From Bin87 sp965208015 (GTDB lineage Bacteria; Chloroflexota; Dehalococcoidia; Lucifugimonadales; UBA3495), in the NCBI GenBank assembly GCA_965208015.1, contig CBDBNT010000003.1, forward strand, positions 1-64,000: a stretch of DNA of 64,000 bases, given 5' to 3'. Shown one piece after another: positions 1 through 7,994 of this stretch. Both the position numbers and the translations under genes were made by a program. The notes under the pieces were generated by a model. It was given only the letters and a program-made list of their open reading frames with translations. It did no database searches and was not told the origin of the DNA. The number at the start of each line of letters is the position of its first letter. Within the stretch, counting starts at the first letter, position 1.

Positions 1-699
1 CAGCACAGGATTCAGCGAGTCCGGTCCCACCACTGCGGCGGGGAAGTTGTCGATGACCAGGTAGCGGGGCACGCCGCCGAAGAAGGCCCAGGCCGCCTCC
101 AGTCCGGCGATGACTTCGGGCAGCGTCTGCTGGTGCATGGGCCAGAGGAAGCAGTGGCGGGAATGGCACAGCACGATGATCATGGCCCAGACCAGCTTGC
201 GCTTTCCCGTAGCCGGGTCCGGCACCAGGCCCAGGCGCCCGAAGTCCACCTCGGCCACCTCCCCCGGCGGGGTGTCCTCCATGCGCACCGTGGTACTGCC
301 CAGCCTGGTCCAGTTGCGCCTGATGATGAATCGCCGCAGGGACTGGTAGGACACCCGGCAGCCGCGAGCCGCCAGCAACTCGTGAATGCGGGTCAGCTGC
401 AACCGGTCGCCGGTGAGCCACTGGTAGACCTGGTCTCCCCACGGCTCCAGCAGATCGTCCGTGGGCGTAACCACCCGGCGCGGGCCCACTTGCCCAATGG
501 CCGCCAGACGGCTCAACTGCTCCTCGCTGGGAACCGGCCCGTCCCGGGCGACGCCCTCCGTCTCCGCCCTCGCCAGGTACTTGGCCACCGTGTCCCGCGA
601 CAGCCCGGTGCTCTCCGCGATCTGCCGGCGGCTCTGTCCCGCCTGCCAGCGGCGGATCAATTCTCCTATTTCCATTCGGGGAACCTCCCGGTACGCCAT
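1..699 (-). CDS. istA: IS21-family transposase IstA, N-terminal part (runs off left edge)
   Basis: The 233 visible codons read without a stop from an ATG at 699 to the window edge. They match the complete IstA at 38128-39690 almost residue for residue: an N-terminal helix-turn-helix (residues about 10-40), then the integrase core with the first catalytic Asp in the motif EVDFGRLG and the second in VIDNFPAAV at the very edge. The third acidic residue and C-terminus lie outside the window. IstA cuts and joins the ends of the IS with the help of the ATPase IstB. The start is supported by a GGAGG-like stretch upstream and by alignment with the other copy. Probably intact, but this cannot be checked here. 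Confidence 0.93.
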   Translation of the reverse strand, partial: MAYREVPRMEIGELIRRWQAGQSRRQIAESTGLSRDTVAKYLARAETEGVARDGPVPSEEQLSRLAAIGQVGPRRVVTPTDDLLEPWGDQVYQWLTGDRLQLTRIHELLAARGCRVSYQSLRRFIIRRNWTRLGSTTVRMEDTPPGEVAEVDFGRLGLVPDPATGKRKLVWAMIIVLCHSRHCFLWPMHQQTLPEVIAGLEAAWAFFGGVPRYLVIDNFPAAVVGPDSLNPVL

Positions 700-815
700 C
701 GCTGCACCTCCATTCGAAGTGCAGAAATGGTCGTTGGTGTGGCTCCCAGGGTGGCCTAAAGACCCTGTAAATCTGCCGGCCTAAAGACTCTGTAAATTTC
801 TCCGTTTACTGGCCT

Positions 816-835
816 AATGTTCCTGGTCATTGACA
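816..835 (-). repeat. terminal inverted repeat of IS21 element A
   Basis: On the minus strand the end begins TGTCAATGACCAGG. Its partner-type end is at 2238-2257, whose reverse complement begins TGTCAATGTTCAGG. The IS21 at 37994 starts with the related TGTAAAACGCC. Confidence 0.75.
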
Positions 836-1392
836 AGCAGGCCCTCTACTCGGTGCCCTCGGACCTCTGCCCGCCGGGGCAGAAGGTCGAGGTCCGGGCC
901 GACAGCAAGCTGGTGCACGTCTATTACAAGGGCCGCCTGATCAAGGTCCACCTGCGCCAGCCCAAGGGCGGACGCGCCACCGATCCAAAGGACTATCCCG
1001 CCCGCATCGGCCCCTACACCACCAGGGCGCCGGACCAGCTCAAGCGGGAGGCGGCCCGGCTGGGGCCGGCGGTGGGTGAATTCGCCCAGCGCCTCCTGGC
1101 CGACCCCCTGCCCTGGGCCAAGCTCCGCCAGGGGCACAAGCTGCTGCGCCTGGCCGAACGCTACACCGGCCCGCGCCTGGACGCCGCCTGCCGCAGGGCC
1201 TTGGACGTGGACCTCATCGACGTCCGCCGCCTGGAGCGCATCCTGGTGCAGGCCCTGGACGAGGAGACCTCGCCCCAACTGCCCCTGCCCCCACCCGCCG
1301 GACGCTTCGCCCGGGCCGGCTCCGTATTCGCCCATTCCGCTCATGCTCCAATCCACCCACCGGAGGTGATCACCCATGTCCAAGACCACTGA
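836..1392 (+). pseudogene. istA: IstA C-terminal fragment (IS21 remnant B)
   Basis: From the residues ALYSVPSDLCPPGQK onward the translation aligns with the last 170 residues of the complete IstA at 38128-39690 (from about its residue 348). The HTH and the whole catalytic core are missing, so it cannot be an active transposase. The break coincides with the end of element A at 835, which suggests that A inserted into this istA or that a deletion began at that end. The stop overlaps the istB start by 17 bases, the arrangement expected for this family. Confidence 0.88.
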
Positions 1393-2161
1393 CCTCACCC
1401 CACTGCTCAAGTCCCTCAAGCTGGGGGCCATGGCCGCCACCCTGCCCGAACGCATCGCCCTGGCCAGAAGGGAGCAACTGGACTACGCCTCCTTCCTGGA
1501 GATCATCCTCTCCGACGAGGTGAACCGCCGCGACCACCGCCGCGTCGAGACCCGCCTGCACCGGGCCGGCTTCCAGGAAATCTGCCGCCTGGAGGACTTC
1601 GACTGGACTGCCGACATCACCCTGGACCGACGATTGCTGGACGCCGCCTTCTCCCTGGAATTCCTGGACAAGCGCGAACACGTCCTCCTGGTGGGTCCCG
1701 CCGGCGTCGGCAAGAGCTTCCTGGCCCAGGCCCTGGGCCACGCCGCCGTCCGCGCCGGACACTCCGTCCGCTTCGTCCACGCCGACGACTTCTTCAAGGC
1801 CATGAACCAGGCCCGGGCCGATAACTCCACCGACAAGACCTTCCGCTCCTTCCTCACCCCGGACCTGCTCATACTGGACGACCTGGGCCTGCACCGCTTC
1901 TCCGCCCAGCAGTCCGCCGACCTCTACCAACTGATCATCGACAAGCACCGGGCCTCCAGCTTCGTCGTCACCAGCAACCGGGCCGTGGAGGAGTGGCTCA
2001 GCCTCTTCAACGACCCCATCCTGGGCAACAGCGCCCTGGACCGCCTGGCCAACACCAGCTACCAGATCGTCATCGAGGGCCAGAGCTACCGGGAGCGCCT
2101 GTCGCCCCACCGCGCCCTCCTGGGCAAGGTGGCCAAGATCCTCGGCAAAGGAGGTGATTGA
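1376..2161 (+). CDS. istB: IS21-family helper ATPase IstB
   Basis: A 261-residue AAA+ ATPase, full length for IstB. Visible motifs are Walker A GPAGVGKS (about residues 106-113), Walker B LLILDDLG and an arginine-rich C-terminal part ending in RERLSPHRALLG. IstB assembles on DNA and activates IstA for target capture. It is highly similar to the IstB at 39687-40454 along its whole length. The ATG overlaps the end of the istA fragment. Because its IstA is truncated, this IstB could only work with a partner supplied elsewhere, for example element A. Confidence 0.93.
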   Translation: MSKTTDLTPLLKSLKLGAMAATLPERIALARREQLDYASFLEIILSDEVNRRDHRRVETRLHRAGFQEICRLEDFDWTADITLDRRLLDAAFSLEFLDKREHVLLVGPAGVGKSFLAQALGHAAVRAGHSVRFVHADDFFKAMNQARADNSTDKTFRSFLTPDLLILDDLGLHRFSAQQSADLYQLIIDKHRASSFVVTSNRAVEEWLSLFNDPILGNSALDRLANTSYQIVIEGQSYRERLSPHRALLGKVAKILGKGGD

Positions 2162-2237
2162 CCCGCCGTCTATTTCCCAATTACCATCACTCATCCACCC
2201 TCTCGGGGTGGGTCAATGATCATGAAAACGGTGGGTC

Positions 2238-2257
2238 AATGCTCCTGAACATTGACA
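2238..2257 (+). repeat. right terminal inverted repeat of IS21 remnant B
   Basis: Ends in CTGAACATTGACA on the plus strand. Its reverse complement agrees with the end of element A (816-835) at 17 of 20 positions. A second related stretch (ATTGACCCACC type) occurs just inside at about 2210-2235. Confidence 0.75.
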
Positions 2258-2260
2258 GTG

Positions 2261-2415
2261 ATACCCGTGTACAGGGATTCGGGTCACTTGTAGAAATGCA
2301 AGTCCGGCCCGTCCTGAACCTGAAACAGGCCGGAATCGGGGGTATCTGGGCAGTATGGGCAAGCACCTGGCGGTAAGGGCCGGTTCCGGCCCCATTTGTA
2401 TTAATGCAAGTCGAC
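2261..2415 (+). promoter_or_regulatory. paired-hairpin leader motif, copy A
   Basis: Best preserved copy of a motif that recurs at 33481-33640, 35935-36100 and 36765-36935. It starts ATACCCGTGTACAG and contains TGAACCTGAAACAG, GCAAGCACCTGG and GGTTCCGGC blocks. Hairpin 1 is ACTTGTA (2286-2292), loop GAAA, TGCAAGT (2297-2303). Hairpin 2 is ATTTGTA (2394-2400), loop TTAA, TGCAAGT (2405-2411). Both stems pair fully if G-U is allowed, and the two hairpins share their stem sequence. The motif ends 131 bases before the start codon of the gene at 2542. Whether it acts as RNA or DNA is unknown. Confidence 0.6.
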
Positions 2416-2541
2416 GGCGGCCCGAATCCGTCGCCGTCGCAGCAAGCAATTCGGGCCGGGGGTCGTTGCCGGGGGGAGGAACCCCCTTACAGGAACCCCC
2501 TATCGGACTGGTCGCCCGGAGTAGGAGCAAGGAGGTGGAGC

Positions 2542-3420
2542 ATGGCGCAGAACGGGGGACAGGGCGCCGGTGGCCGGGACGCCGAGACGCGGCGGCGGGA
2601 GCGGCTGCACGAGTTCCTGTGCGAGTTGGTGAAACGGGAGGGACGGATGGAGGCGGCGGTGCTGCTGGCGGTGAACTACCGCACCCTGGTCAAGGCCGAG
2701 GAGTCGGGCGAGATGACGGGGCGCATGAGCGACGCGTTGGAGCGGCTGCTGCTGACCTGGGACGGCGGGGCCGGGGATGGCGATGGGGATGGGGACGGGG
2801 AACCGGAACCCGGCGGCGATCTGGCGCGGCGGGTGGCGGCGTTGGAGGCGGGACTGGAGGAACTGGCCCAGGAGCTGCGCAGTGGGCTTGATGCCCTCCG
2901 TGCCGCAGTTGTTGGGGGCGCCGCCCAGGGAGACCCGGCGGGCAGGGCGGGGAAACCGGCAGGCCAAGCACGGGACAAGCCTGGAGACAAGGATGCACCG
3001 ACGCAATCGCCGCCCGCGCCGCCGGTGGCCGGACTGAACAAGCCCAGGCCCGCCAGGCTGCGCCGCGTGGACCCGGAGCTGGTGACCCGGGAACCCGCCG
3101 GGGACGATGCGGAGGTGTACGGCGACGCCTGGCCCCTGGTGAAGGAGTGGCGGGAACTCAAGGACAGGCTCCCGGTCCGGGGCCGCAGCCTGTCCTGGCT
3201 GACCGACTACGAACGGCTCCTGACGCTGGAGCTGGCCATGCTGGAGGAGCACGGGCTGACCCTGCCGCCGCAGAAGCAGCCGGTGCGGGACAGTCTGAGC
3301 CGGCGGGACCACACCCGCTGGCGCTGGAAGGCGCTCGACAGGACCCAGGTGTCCATCCGGAAGCGCAAGCTGCTGCGCTGGCTGCGCCGGTTGCTCACCC
3401 TGGGCGCGTGGTGGGAATAG
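2542..3420 (+). CDS. hypothetical protein with N-terminal HTH-like region
   Basis: A 292-residue protein of unknown function. The ATG at 2542 follows AGGAGGTGG at good spacing, and similarity to the remnants at 33351 and 34233 starts there. Residues about 18-70 (LHEFLCELVKREGRMEAA, then VNYRTLVKAEESG) resemble a small helix-turn-helix. There follow an Asp/Gly/Pro-rich stretch (about 75-95), a heptad-like region (RRVAALEAGLEELAQELR) that could form a coiled coil, a proline-rich linker and a basic, tryptophan-rich C-terminus (RKRKLLRWLRRLLTLGAWW). That end is conserved in the right arm remnant. No signal peptide or membrane segment is evident. A regulator is plausible but only inferred. Confidence 0.65.
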   Translation: MAQNGGQGAGGRDAETRRRERLHEFLCELVKREGRMEAAVLLAVNYRTLVKAEESGEMTGRMSDALERLLLTWDGGAGDGDGDGDGEPEPGGDLARRVAALEAGLEELAQELRSGLDALRAAVVGGAAQGDPAGRAGKPAGQARDKPGDKDAPTQSPPAPPVAGLNKPRPARLRRVDPELVTREPAGDDAEVYGDAWPLVKEWRELKDRLPVRGRSLSWLTDYERLLTLELAMLEEHGLTLPPQKQPVRDSLSRRDHTRWRWKALDRTQVSIRKRKLLRWLRRLLTLGAWWE

Positions 3421-4503
3421 GCGGGCTGGACGGCGTGGCGTGGCAGGTGGGTCATACCAGCGAACTGGCAGCAAGCGTGGGGCAAGCGATTGGCTTCTGA
3501 GTGATCCAGGTGCTTGCTAAATCCGTTCCCTATCACCAGTGGACGGGCGATAATCAATGCAGTTTACGGTTTTTTCCAGTCTTTCCCGCCTGAAAGCTGG
3601 AGGGTATATCCCCGACCCTGACCGTTCGCCAGGGATCGAGCCTCGCTCTCCCCGCGACGGCCTCAACGAGGACAAGCGCCCACCCGCTGCGTGATGCGGC
3701 ACCCGGGGTCGAGCCCTGCTCCTCCGGCGTCCGATTCGATGCGGTGCACCATACCAAGCTGGCGCCGGTCGTCAGCATCGCCAACATCGTCCAGGAAGTG
3801 AAAACCGGAACCAACACGGCAGACTCGGACCTGAACCCCTTGGGTCCAACTCTCACGAGCGCAGACGGCACAGCGCTCAATCCTCCCGCTGCGGCTGGAA
3901 CGGGCATATCGCCATCCGGCCGCTTCCTCACGTCTGCGGCGTGCTGCTGAACCGGCAGTAATCGGCCCGCAGGCCCCCTATGCTCCGGTTGGCCAAGGAC
4001 GACGGCACACCGGACGCTTTTCATTGGCAGCGCAGCTCTCACCGGCGTCTGGCTGACGGCGTAACCGCTGGCCCGGCTGCGTTCCCCGCCCTGCTCTTTC
4101 CCTCACCATCCGGCTTGCCGGGCGCCATATCCCTGGGCCAACTGCGCCTTGCGCCAACCCCCAAACCGGCGCTTCCCGTTGCGCCGCCTGACCCTGGACG
4201 TGGTGCGCCTTGGACGGGATGTTCTGGACGGGCAATGGCGTCGTCTCCAGTGGGGCGCAGCGGACGGCAGAAGTCGGGATTAAGCGCCACGCTTTCACGT
4301 CAATCACCAGCACAGTTGCCGCCGTGGGCAACCGGCAGCGCGTCAGCGACAACCACAGCCACCACAACCACATCGAGGAGGTGATCAACAACAACGAACA
4401 TCCTGGATTCCCGGTCATAACCGGCCGGTTGTAGCAATCGCTGAACCGGCAGTAACCCAGGGCGGCCCACGGAGCCGCCCCTGACAATTGAATAGGCGCC
4501 TAC

Positions 4504-4543
4504 GAGCGGGGTCGTCTCTCCCACCGGGGAGGCTTCCCCGCTC
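4504..4543 (+). promoter_or_regulatory. hairpin in leader of triple-HTH gene (left arm)
   Basis: Arms GAGCGGGG (4504-4511) and CCCCGCTC (4536-4543) enclose an inner CTCCC-ACC-GGGGAG helix. It is followed by TTCGTGTTTC, a weak T-tail. It lies about 130 bases before the start codon at 4673 and could be an attenuator or a terminator. Confidence 0.45.
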
Positions 4544-4617
4544 TTCGTGTTTCGCCACCGGCGAACACCAAAGGGGCGGAATGGACCGCACCCAACGACC
4601 TGCATCTTGAACCGGAG

Positions 4618-4649
4618 AGCGGGGTCGGTCCATTCGGGCCGGCCTCGCT
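4618..4649 (+). promoter_or_regulatory. GC-rich hairpin just before the ribosome-binding site (left arm)
   Basis: A 14-bp stem, AGCGGGGTCGGTCC (4618-4631) with GGGCCGGCCTCGCT (4636-4649) and loop ATTC. All non-Watson-Crick positions are G-U pairs. The equivalent hairpin at 31873-31916 has changed bases but keeps the pairing, which points to a function as RNA. The Shine-Dalgarno GGAGG (4661-4665) follows at once. Confidence 0.6.
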
Positions 4650-4672
4650 TTCCGCCTTTCGGAGGAAGCGAC

Positions 4673-5647
4673 ATGAAGGCCAACGCCACGAGCACCGTCA
4701 ACTACAACATCGAACCCAGCGTCCAGACCAACGGCGACGACAACGGAAACGACAGCCGCACCGATTTCACCGGCGAAACCGCCACCGGCCGGGCCGAGTC
4801 CCACCTGTCCGTGGCCGCCAGGGAGCGCGGCCTCAACCTCAACGAACTGGCCGCCCTCATGGGCGTCGGTGCCTCCCACCTGTCCCAGGTCGCCCGGGGC
4901 AAGAAGAACCTCACCTCCTACATGCGCGGTAAGATAGAATCCGTCCTGGGCCACGTCCCTCCCCAGGGCGTCGTACACCGCCGGGGCGGCGTGATCCACG
5001 GTGGCGAGAGCACCTATCTCCGGGAGCGGGCTAGGGAACGTGGGCTGACCCTGCGGCAGGTGGCGGACCGGACCGGACTGACCTATGGGTACGTGGTGCA
5101 GGTCAGCAGGGGCCAGCGCAATCTCAGCCCGTCCGCCCAGGCCCGGATGGAGTCCGTCCTGGACGCCCCGGTGAAGATCGAAGCCGCCCAGCCTGCCGAC
5201 ATCAACCCGCAGGCCTTGTGGGAGCGCATGGACGCCCACGGCTGGTCGCAGAACGAGACGGCGCGACGGGCGGGCATCAGCACCGGTCATCTCTCCCAGA
5301 TCATGAACGGCCAGCGCAAACCCTCCGGGGACGTGCTGAGGCGGCTGCACGAAGTGCTGTTCGCGCCGTCTCCGGCGGAACTGGTGGCGCCGGTCGAACT
5401 GAGGGTCATGGCCTGGAAGAAGGATGGGCGCCAGGGAGTGGTGGTCAAGGGCGCCGGCGGGCCTCACAGTGGTAACCAGCCGGGCGGCGGCACCGTCAGG
5501 ATCGGCGGCCGCGTTCCCTGGGGCGCCCGGGTGCAGTATGCCTACACCACCGGATACGACAGCCACGGAAGGGTCTCGGTGAACCATATCGTGGACGAGC
5601 GGGGCTGCTCCGCGATGCTGAAGCAGGGGGAACGGGAGGAGGTTTAG
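4673..5647 (+). CDS. triple XRE-type HTH DNA-binding protein (left-arm copy)
   Basis: A 324-residue protein. The start at 4673 follows GGAGG and matches the MKAN start of the paralogue at 30857-31849. After a polar Asn/Thr-rich tail (residues 1-40) come three tandem Cro/CI-type HTH units at about 43-92 (LNELAALMGVGASHLSQVARG), 112-160 (LRQVADRTGLTYGYVVQVSRG) and 176-226 (QNETARRAGISTGHLSQIMNG). A roughly 85-residue C-terminal part follows, with predicted beta character and the motifs GGRVPWGA and VDERGC. Three HTH units could bind an extended operator or several sites. The C-terminal domain is not one I recognise. The hairpins upstream suggest leader control. It faces the defence cargo, so a role in controlling or maintaining it is possible but unproven. 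Confidence 0.8.
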   Translation: MKANATSTVNYNIEPSVQTNGDDNGNDSRTDFTGETATGRAESHLSVAARERGLNLNELAALMGVGASHLSQVARGKKNLTSYMRGKIESVLGHVPPQGVVHRRGGVIHGGESTYLRERARERGLTLRQVADRTGLTYGYVVQVSRGQRNLSPSAQARMESVLDAPVKIEAAQPADINPQALWERMDAHGWSQNETARRAGISTGHLSQIMNGQRKPSGDVLRRLHEVLFAPSPAELVAPVELRVMAWKKDGRQGVVVKGAGGPHSGNQPGGGTVRIGGRVPWGARVQYAYTTGYDSHGRVSVNHIVDERGCSAMLKQGEREEV

Positions 5648-5904
5648 CGCAACGGCGGCCACGCCGACTGTCTGCTCCGTACTGGACGCGAGCGCGGCAG
5701 ACGTACTGTTGGGCCAGTCAGAGAGGGGCGCTAGACCTACGCGCATCGGGAGGCCGCCGCTGAGTAGTGTCGGCGGCCTCCGACTTTCCATGTACGTGGC
5801 CCCTTTTGCGTTTAGCCACCGATAATTGTTGCTTCTTTACCTTAACGCCAACTTCTCGCGGCCTCGGAAATGGATGTGCTCACTCTCTAAAGTACTGGTC
5901 GGCG

Positions 5905-6804
5905 CTACCTGATCCTACCTCGCCCAAAGCTGTTGCCTAATAGCCGCCGCCATATCCTTATGGAGTCTTCGATGGACGGCGAGGTCAGAGCTTGCTGGGC
6001 GATCTGAGCGTGGGCGTGAACTCGCTCCCTGAAATAGTCGTACCTGTCCTGGTTCCAGTGCCGGTTGAAATCCTCTGACGGCATGGCCGGATTCTTGATT
6101 TCGGGCATTGTCGGATGCCGTTGGAGGTAGCCATCCATCCTGGTCAGCACCGTCGTCAACGTGTTCGCCACCGTCCGAACCGCTTCCGTGCCCCGGTCGG
6201 AAGGATGGACGGCGTTCCCGGCCAGGGTGGTCAACAGGATGGACTTGGCGACGTAGTTGTGCTGGCGGTCCCTGACGTACTTGAGGAGCCTAACCGCCCG
6301 TTTCAGGTTCACCCTGGTTATCCGGCTCTGTTCCGAGAACCAATTGCGGTATCCCGTGCCATCGGTCTCCTCGAAGCAGTCCTTCTCCCGGTTGCAGATG
6401 AAGTGTCCTCCCTGCCTGGTGACGCGGGGAACCACGTCGAGGTGAAAGTCCCCAGCGTAGTTCAGGGTGACGCAACGATTGCCCAATTCGATTTTGTCAA
6501 CGAAGTTGTGCTCCCGGGATAGAGTTTCGCAAAGGGCGTCCAGGTAGTCCCTGGCCTTCCAGTTGGGGTTGGGGTTCATCACCACCTGGACGTCGGCGTC
6601 GTATTCATCGTCCTCGTTCACCGGCTTGACCAGGGTGTCCAGGCCGTAGGAACCCTGCCGGTCGACTCTCTGGTAGCCCGGCAGGTTGCCCTTCAGGTGG
6701 CGGTTCACGTCCCGCACGCTCACTTGCAGCCGGTGCAGCCGGTCCTGGTTCAGGTTGACCTCGTACCGGAGAAACTCCCGGAACTGGCGGTTGTTCTTGG
6801 TCAT
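5905..6804 (-). CDS. cdnA: CBASS cyclic-nucleotide synthase (CD-NTase)
   Basis: A 299-residue nucleotidyltransferase of the cGAS/DncV-like group. The signature GS is at residues 51-52 (RQGSYGLDT), the metal-binding pair at Asp69 and Asp71 (DEYDADVQV) and the third carboxylate at Asp123 (FHLDVVP). In CBASS such enzymes sense phage infection and make a cyclic di- or trinucleotide that switches on an effector. It starts 18 bases after the stop of the patatin gene and is the last gene of a minus-strand operon. No CapB/CapC-type ubiquitin-like accessory genes are seen, so this looks like a short (type I) CBASS. The clade and product cannot be told from sequence alone. The symbol is generic. Confidence 0.88.
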   Translation of the reverse strand: MTKNNRQFREFLRYEVNLNQDRLHRLQVSVRDVNRHLKGNLPGYQRVDRQGSYGLDTLVKPVNEDDEYDADVQVVMNPNPNWKARDYLDALCETLSREHNFVDKIELGNRCVTLNYAGDFHLDVVPRVTRQGGHFICNREKDCFEETDGTGYRNWFSEQSRITRVNLKRAVRLLKYVRDRQHNYVAKSILLTTLAGNAVHPSDRGTEAVRTVANTLTTVLTRMDGYLQRHPTMPEIKNPAMPSEDFNRHWNQDRYDYFRERVHAHAQIAQQALTSPSIEDSIRIWRRLLGNSFGRGRIR

Positions 6805-6822
6805 GCTGCGGTCTCTCGTTCA

Positions 6823-7854
6823 TCATGCCAGCGGCGTGAAGGGAGCCACCGGTTCGGTCAGAAAGGTCTCCACCAGGTAGCTGGCGTTGTCGCGGACGAC
6901 CTCACCGGCTTCCCCGGGCAGAAGGTCCTTCGCCATCGTCCAGTCGTCCAGGTCGATGGGTTCCCTGCCGTCGGGACGGTCCAGCCTGGTCACCCGGTCC
7001 CTGCCAATCAGCAGCCCCGCCTGGTTCACCGCCGTGACCGATTGCAGGTGCATGGCGACTGAAATGATGCCTCGCCACTGCACCATGCCGGACCTTCTGA
7101 CCTGCCCTTCGGTGACCTGAAACGGGTTCTCGCCGCAGCCGATGCTGAGAATTCTCACGTCTTCCCGACGTACGGCGAAGCAGGAAAGGGCCTCCACCAG
7201 GGCTGCCATCGTGGGGTTATTGGCCCAGACGCCGCCGTCAAGGTAGGTGTAACCCCCTTGCTCGAAGGGCGTGAAGTAGGTCGGCGCGGCGGAGGTGGCC
7301 GACGCTACCGAACTCATGGGCGTATCGCCGTCAAGCCTGTAATCGGGGTGATGTGGAGTCTTGAAGACCCAGACCTCTCCGTTGCGCCCCTCCGTCGATG
7401 GAATCAAAAGGCGATGCTTGGATTCCCGCAACGTTTTCTTGCCCAGCCGTTGTTTCAGCAGTTCGTCCAGCGCGCTGCGGTCGTACTGAGCGGACACCAG
7501 TCTCCTGGCCCGGCCCGCGAAGCCCCGCTCCTTCGAGGGAAATACCCGGTGGCCCTCCTCCAGGTACATCCGCAGGATTTCGCCGGCGGTCATACCCGAC
7601 CCCAAGCCCAGGGCAAGGATTCCTCCCGTAGAGGTGCCGGCTATCAGGTCGAAATAGTCGCCGACGCTCCTGCCATCCAGATGCTCCATCTCCAGGCCAG
7701 CAAGGACCGCCGCCGGGAAGATGCCCTTGATGCCCCCGCCGTCCAGGGACAGAATTCGGAATGGCTGGCCGCTCACCCACTGCACCGGCTGGCGGCGCGT
7801 CGTCAGGATGCCTTCCGCCCGGCGCGGCGGAGAACCGGATGATTGTCGCTCCAT
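6823..7854 (-). CDS. capV: CBASS effector, patatin-like phospholipase CapV
   Basis: A 343-residue patatin-like lipase with all hallmark motifs: oxyanion loop DGGGIKG (38-44), nucleophile elbow GTSTG with Ser75, and catalytic Asp206 in DGGVWANNP. Next to a CD-NTase this fold is the membrane-degrading CBASS effector, activated by the cyclic nucleotide so that the infected cell dies or stops growth. The ATG at 7854 gives about 30 extra residues before the conserved core and has no strong ribosome-binding site. A GTG about 26 codons later is an alternative start. It is co-directional with the TIR gene upstream (140-base gap) and the synthase downstream (18-base gap). Confidence 0.9.
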   Translation of the reverse strand: MERQSSGSPPRRAEGILTTRRQPVQWVSGQPFRILSLDGGGIKGIFPAAVLAGLEMEHLDGRSVGDYFDLIAGTSTGGILALGLGSGMTAGEILRMYLEEGHRVFPSKERGFAGRARRLVSAQYDRSALDELLKQRLGKKTLRESKHRLLIPSTEGRNGEVWVFKTPHHPDYRLDGDTPMSSVASATSAAPTYFTPFEQGGYTYLDGGVWANNPTMAALVEALSCFAVRREDVRILSIGCGENPFQVTEGQVRRSGMVQWRGIISVAMHLQSVTAVNQAGLLIGRDRVTRLDRPDGREPIDLDDWTMAKDLLPGEAGEVVRDNASYLVETFLTEPVAPFTPLA

Positions 7855-7994
7855 GTGCTATCGCTGCGTTGACCGAACTGGTTGCCTTCAACCCCGGCCA
7901 ATTGGAAATAATTGCTGCCGCCTGTTCCCAATCCGGCTGGACGCTGGTCCTGTGCTTTACCCGCGCGTGGCTGGCGTCATACTATCGCTGCCCG

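Larger units (their letters stand above)
1..835 (-). mobile_element. IS21-family element A, end in window
   Basis: The element reads on the minus strand. Its outer end is placed at 835 because the 20 bases at 816-835, read inward, match 17 of 20 with the inverted end at 2238-2257 and also align with the left end of the IS21 at 37994. Between the istA start and the end (about 740-820) there are repeated blocks of the type GGCCTAAAGA..CTGTAAAT, the multiple terminal repeats usual in IS21 relatives. It abuts a fragment of another IS21 element. Confidence 0.8.
836..2257 (+). mobile_element. IS21-family remnant B (3' istA, istB, right end)
   Basis: The remnant holds the 3' part of istA, a complete istB and a right terminal inverted repeat at 2238-2257. 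The left part is not in the window. It ends four bases before the leader motif of the next gene. Confidence 0.8.
2261..5647 (+). repeat. left arm of a long inverted duplication
   Basis: This arm is co-linear with the reverse complement of 30857-33640: leader motif, small HTH-like gene, about 1.2 kb of related non-coding sequence, GC-rich hairpin, triple-HTH gene. The stretch 3515-3800 aligns with the reverse complement of 32725-33020 over nearly all its length, with scattered substitutions and small indels. The arms are diverged, so this is not a recent duplication. The segment 3421-4672 has no reading frame that is kept in the other arm and appears non-coding or decayed. Confidence 0.8.

Noticed and set aside
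1370..2194. 274-codon minus-strand frame opposite istB
   Set aside because: Antisense shadow of a complete AAA+ ATPase gene, with low-complexity Gly/Val-rich translation.
3690..3730. tRNA-like GGGTCGAGCCC stretch in the arms (also near 32825)
   Set aside because: The T-loop-like bases are not followed by a matching acceptor stem or anticodon arm.
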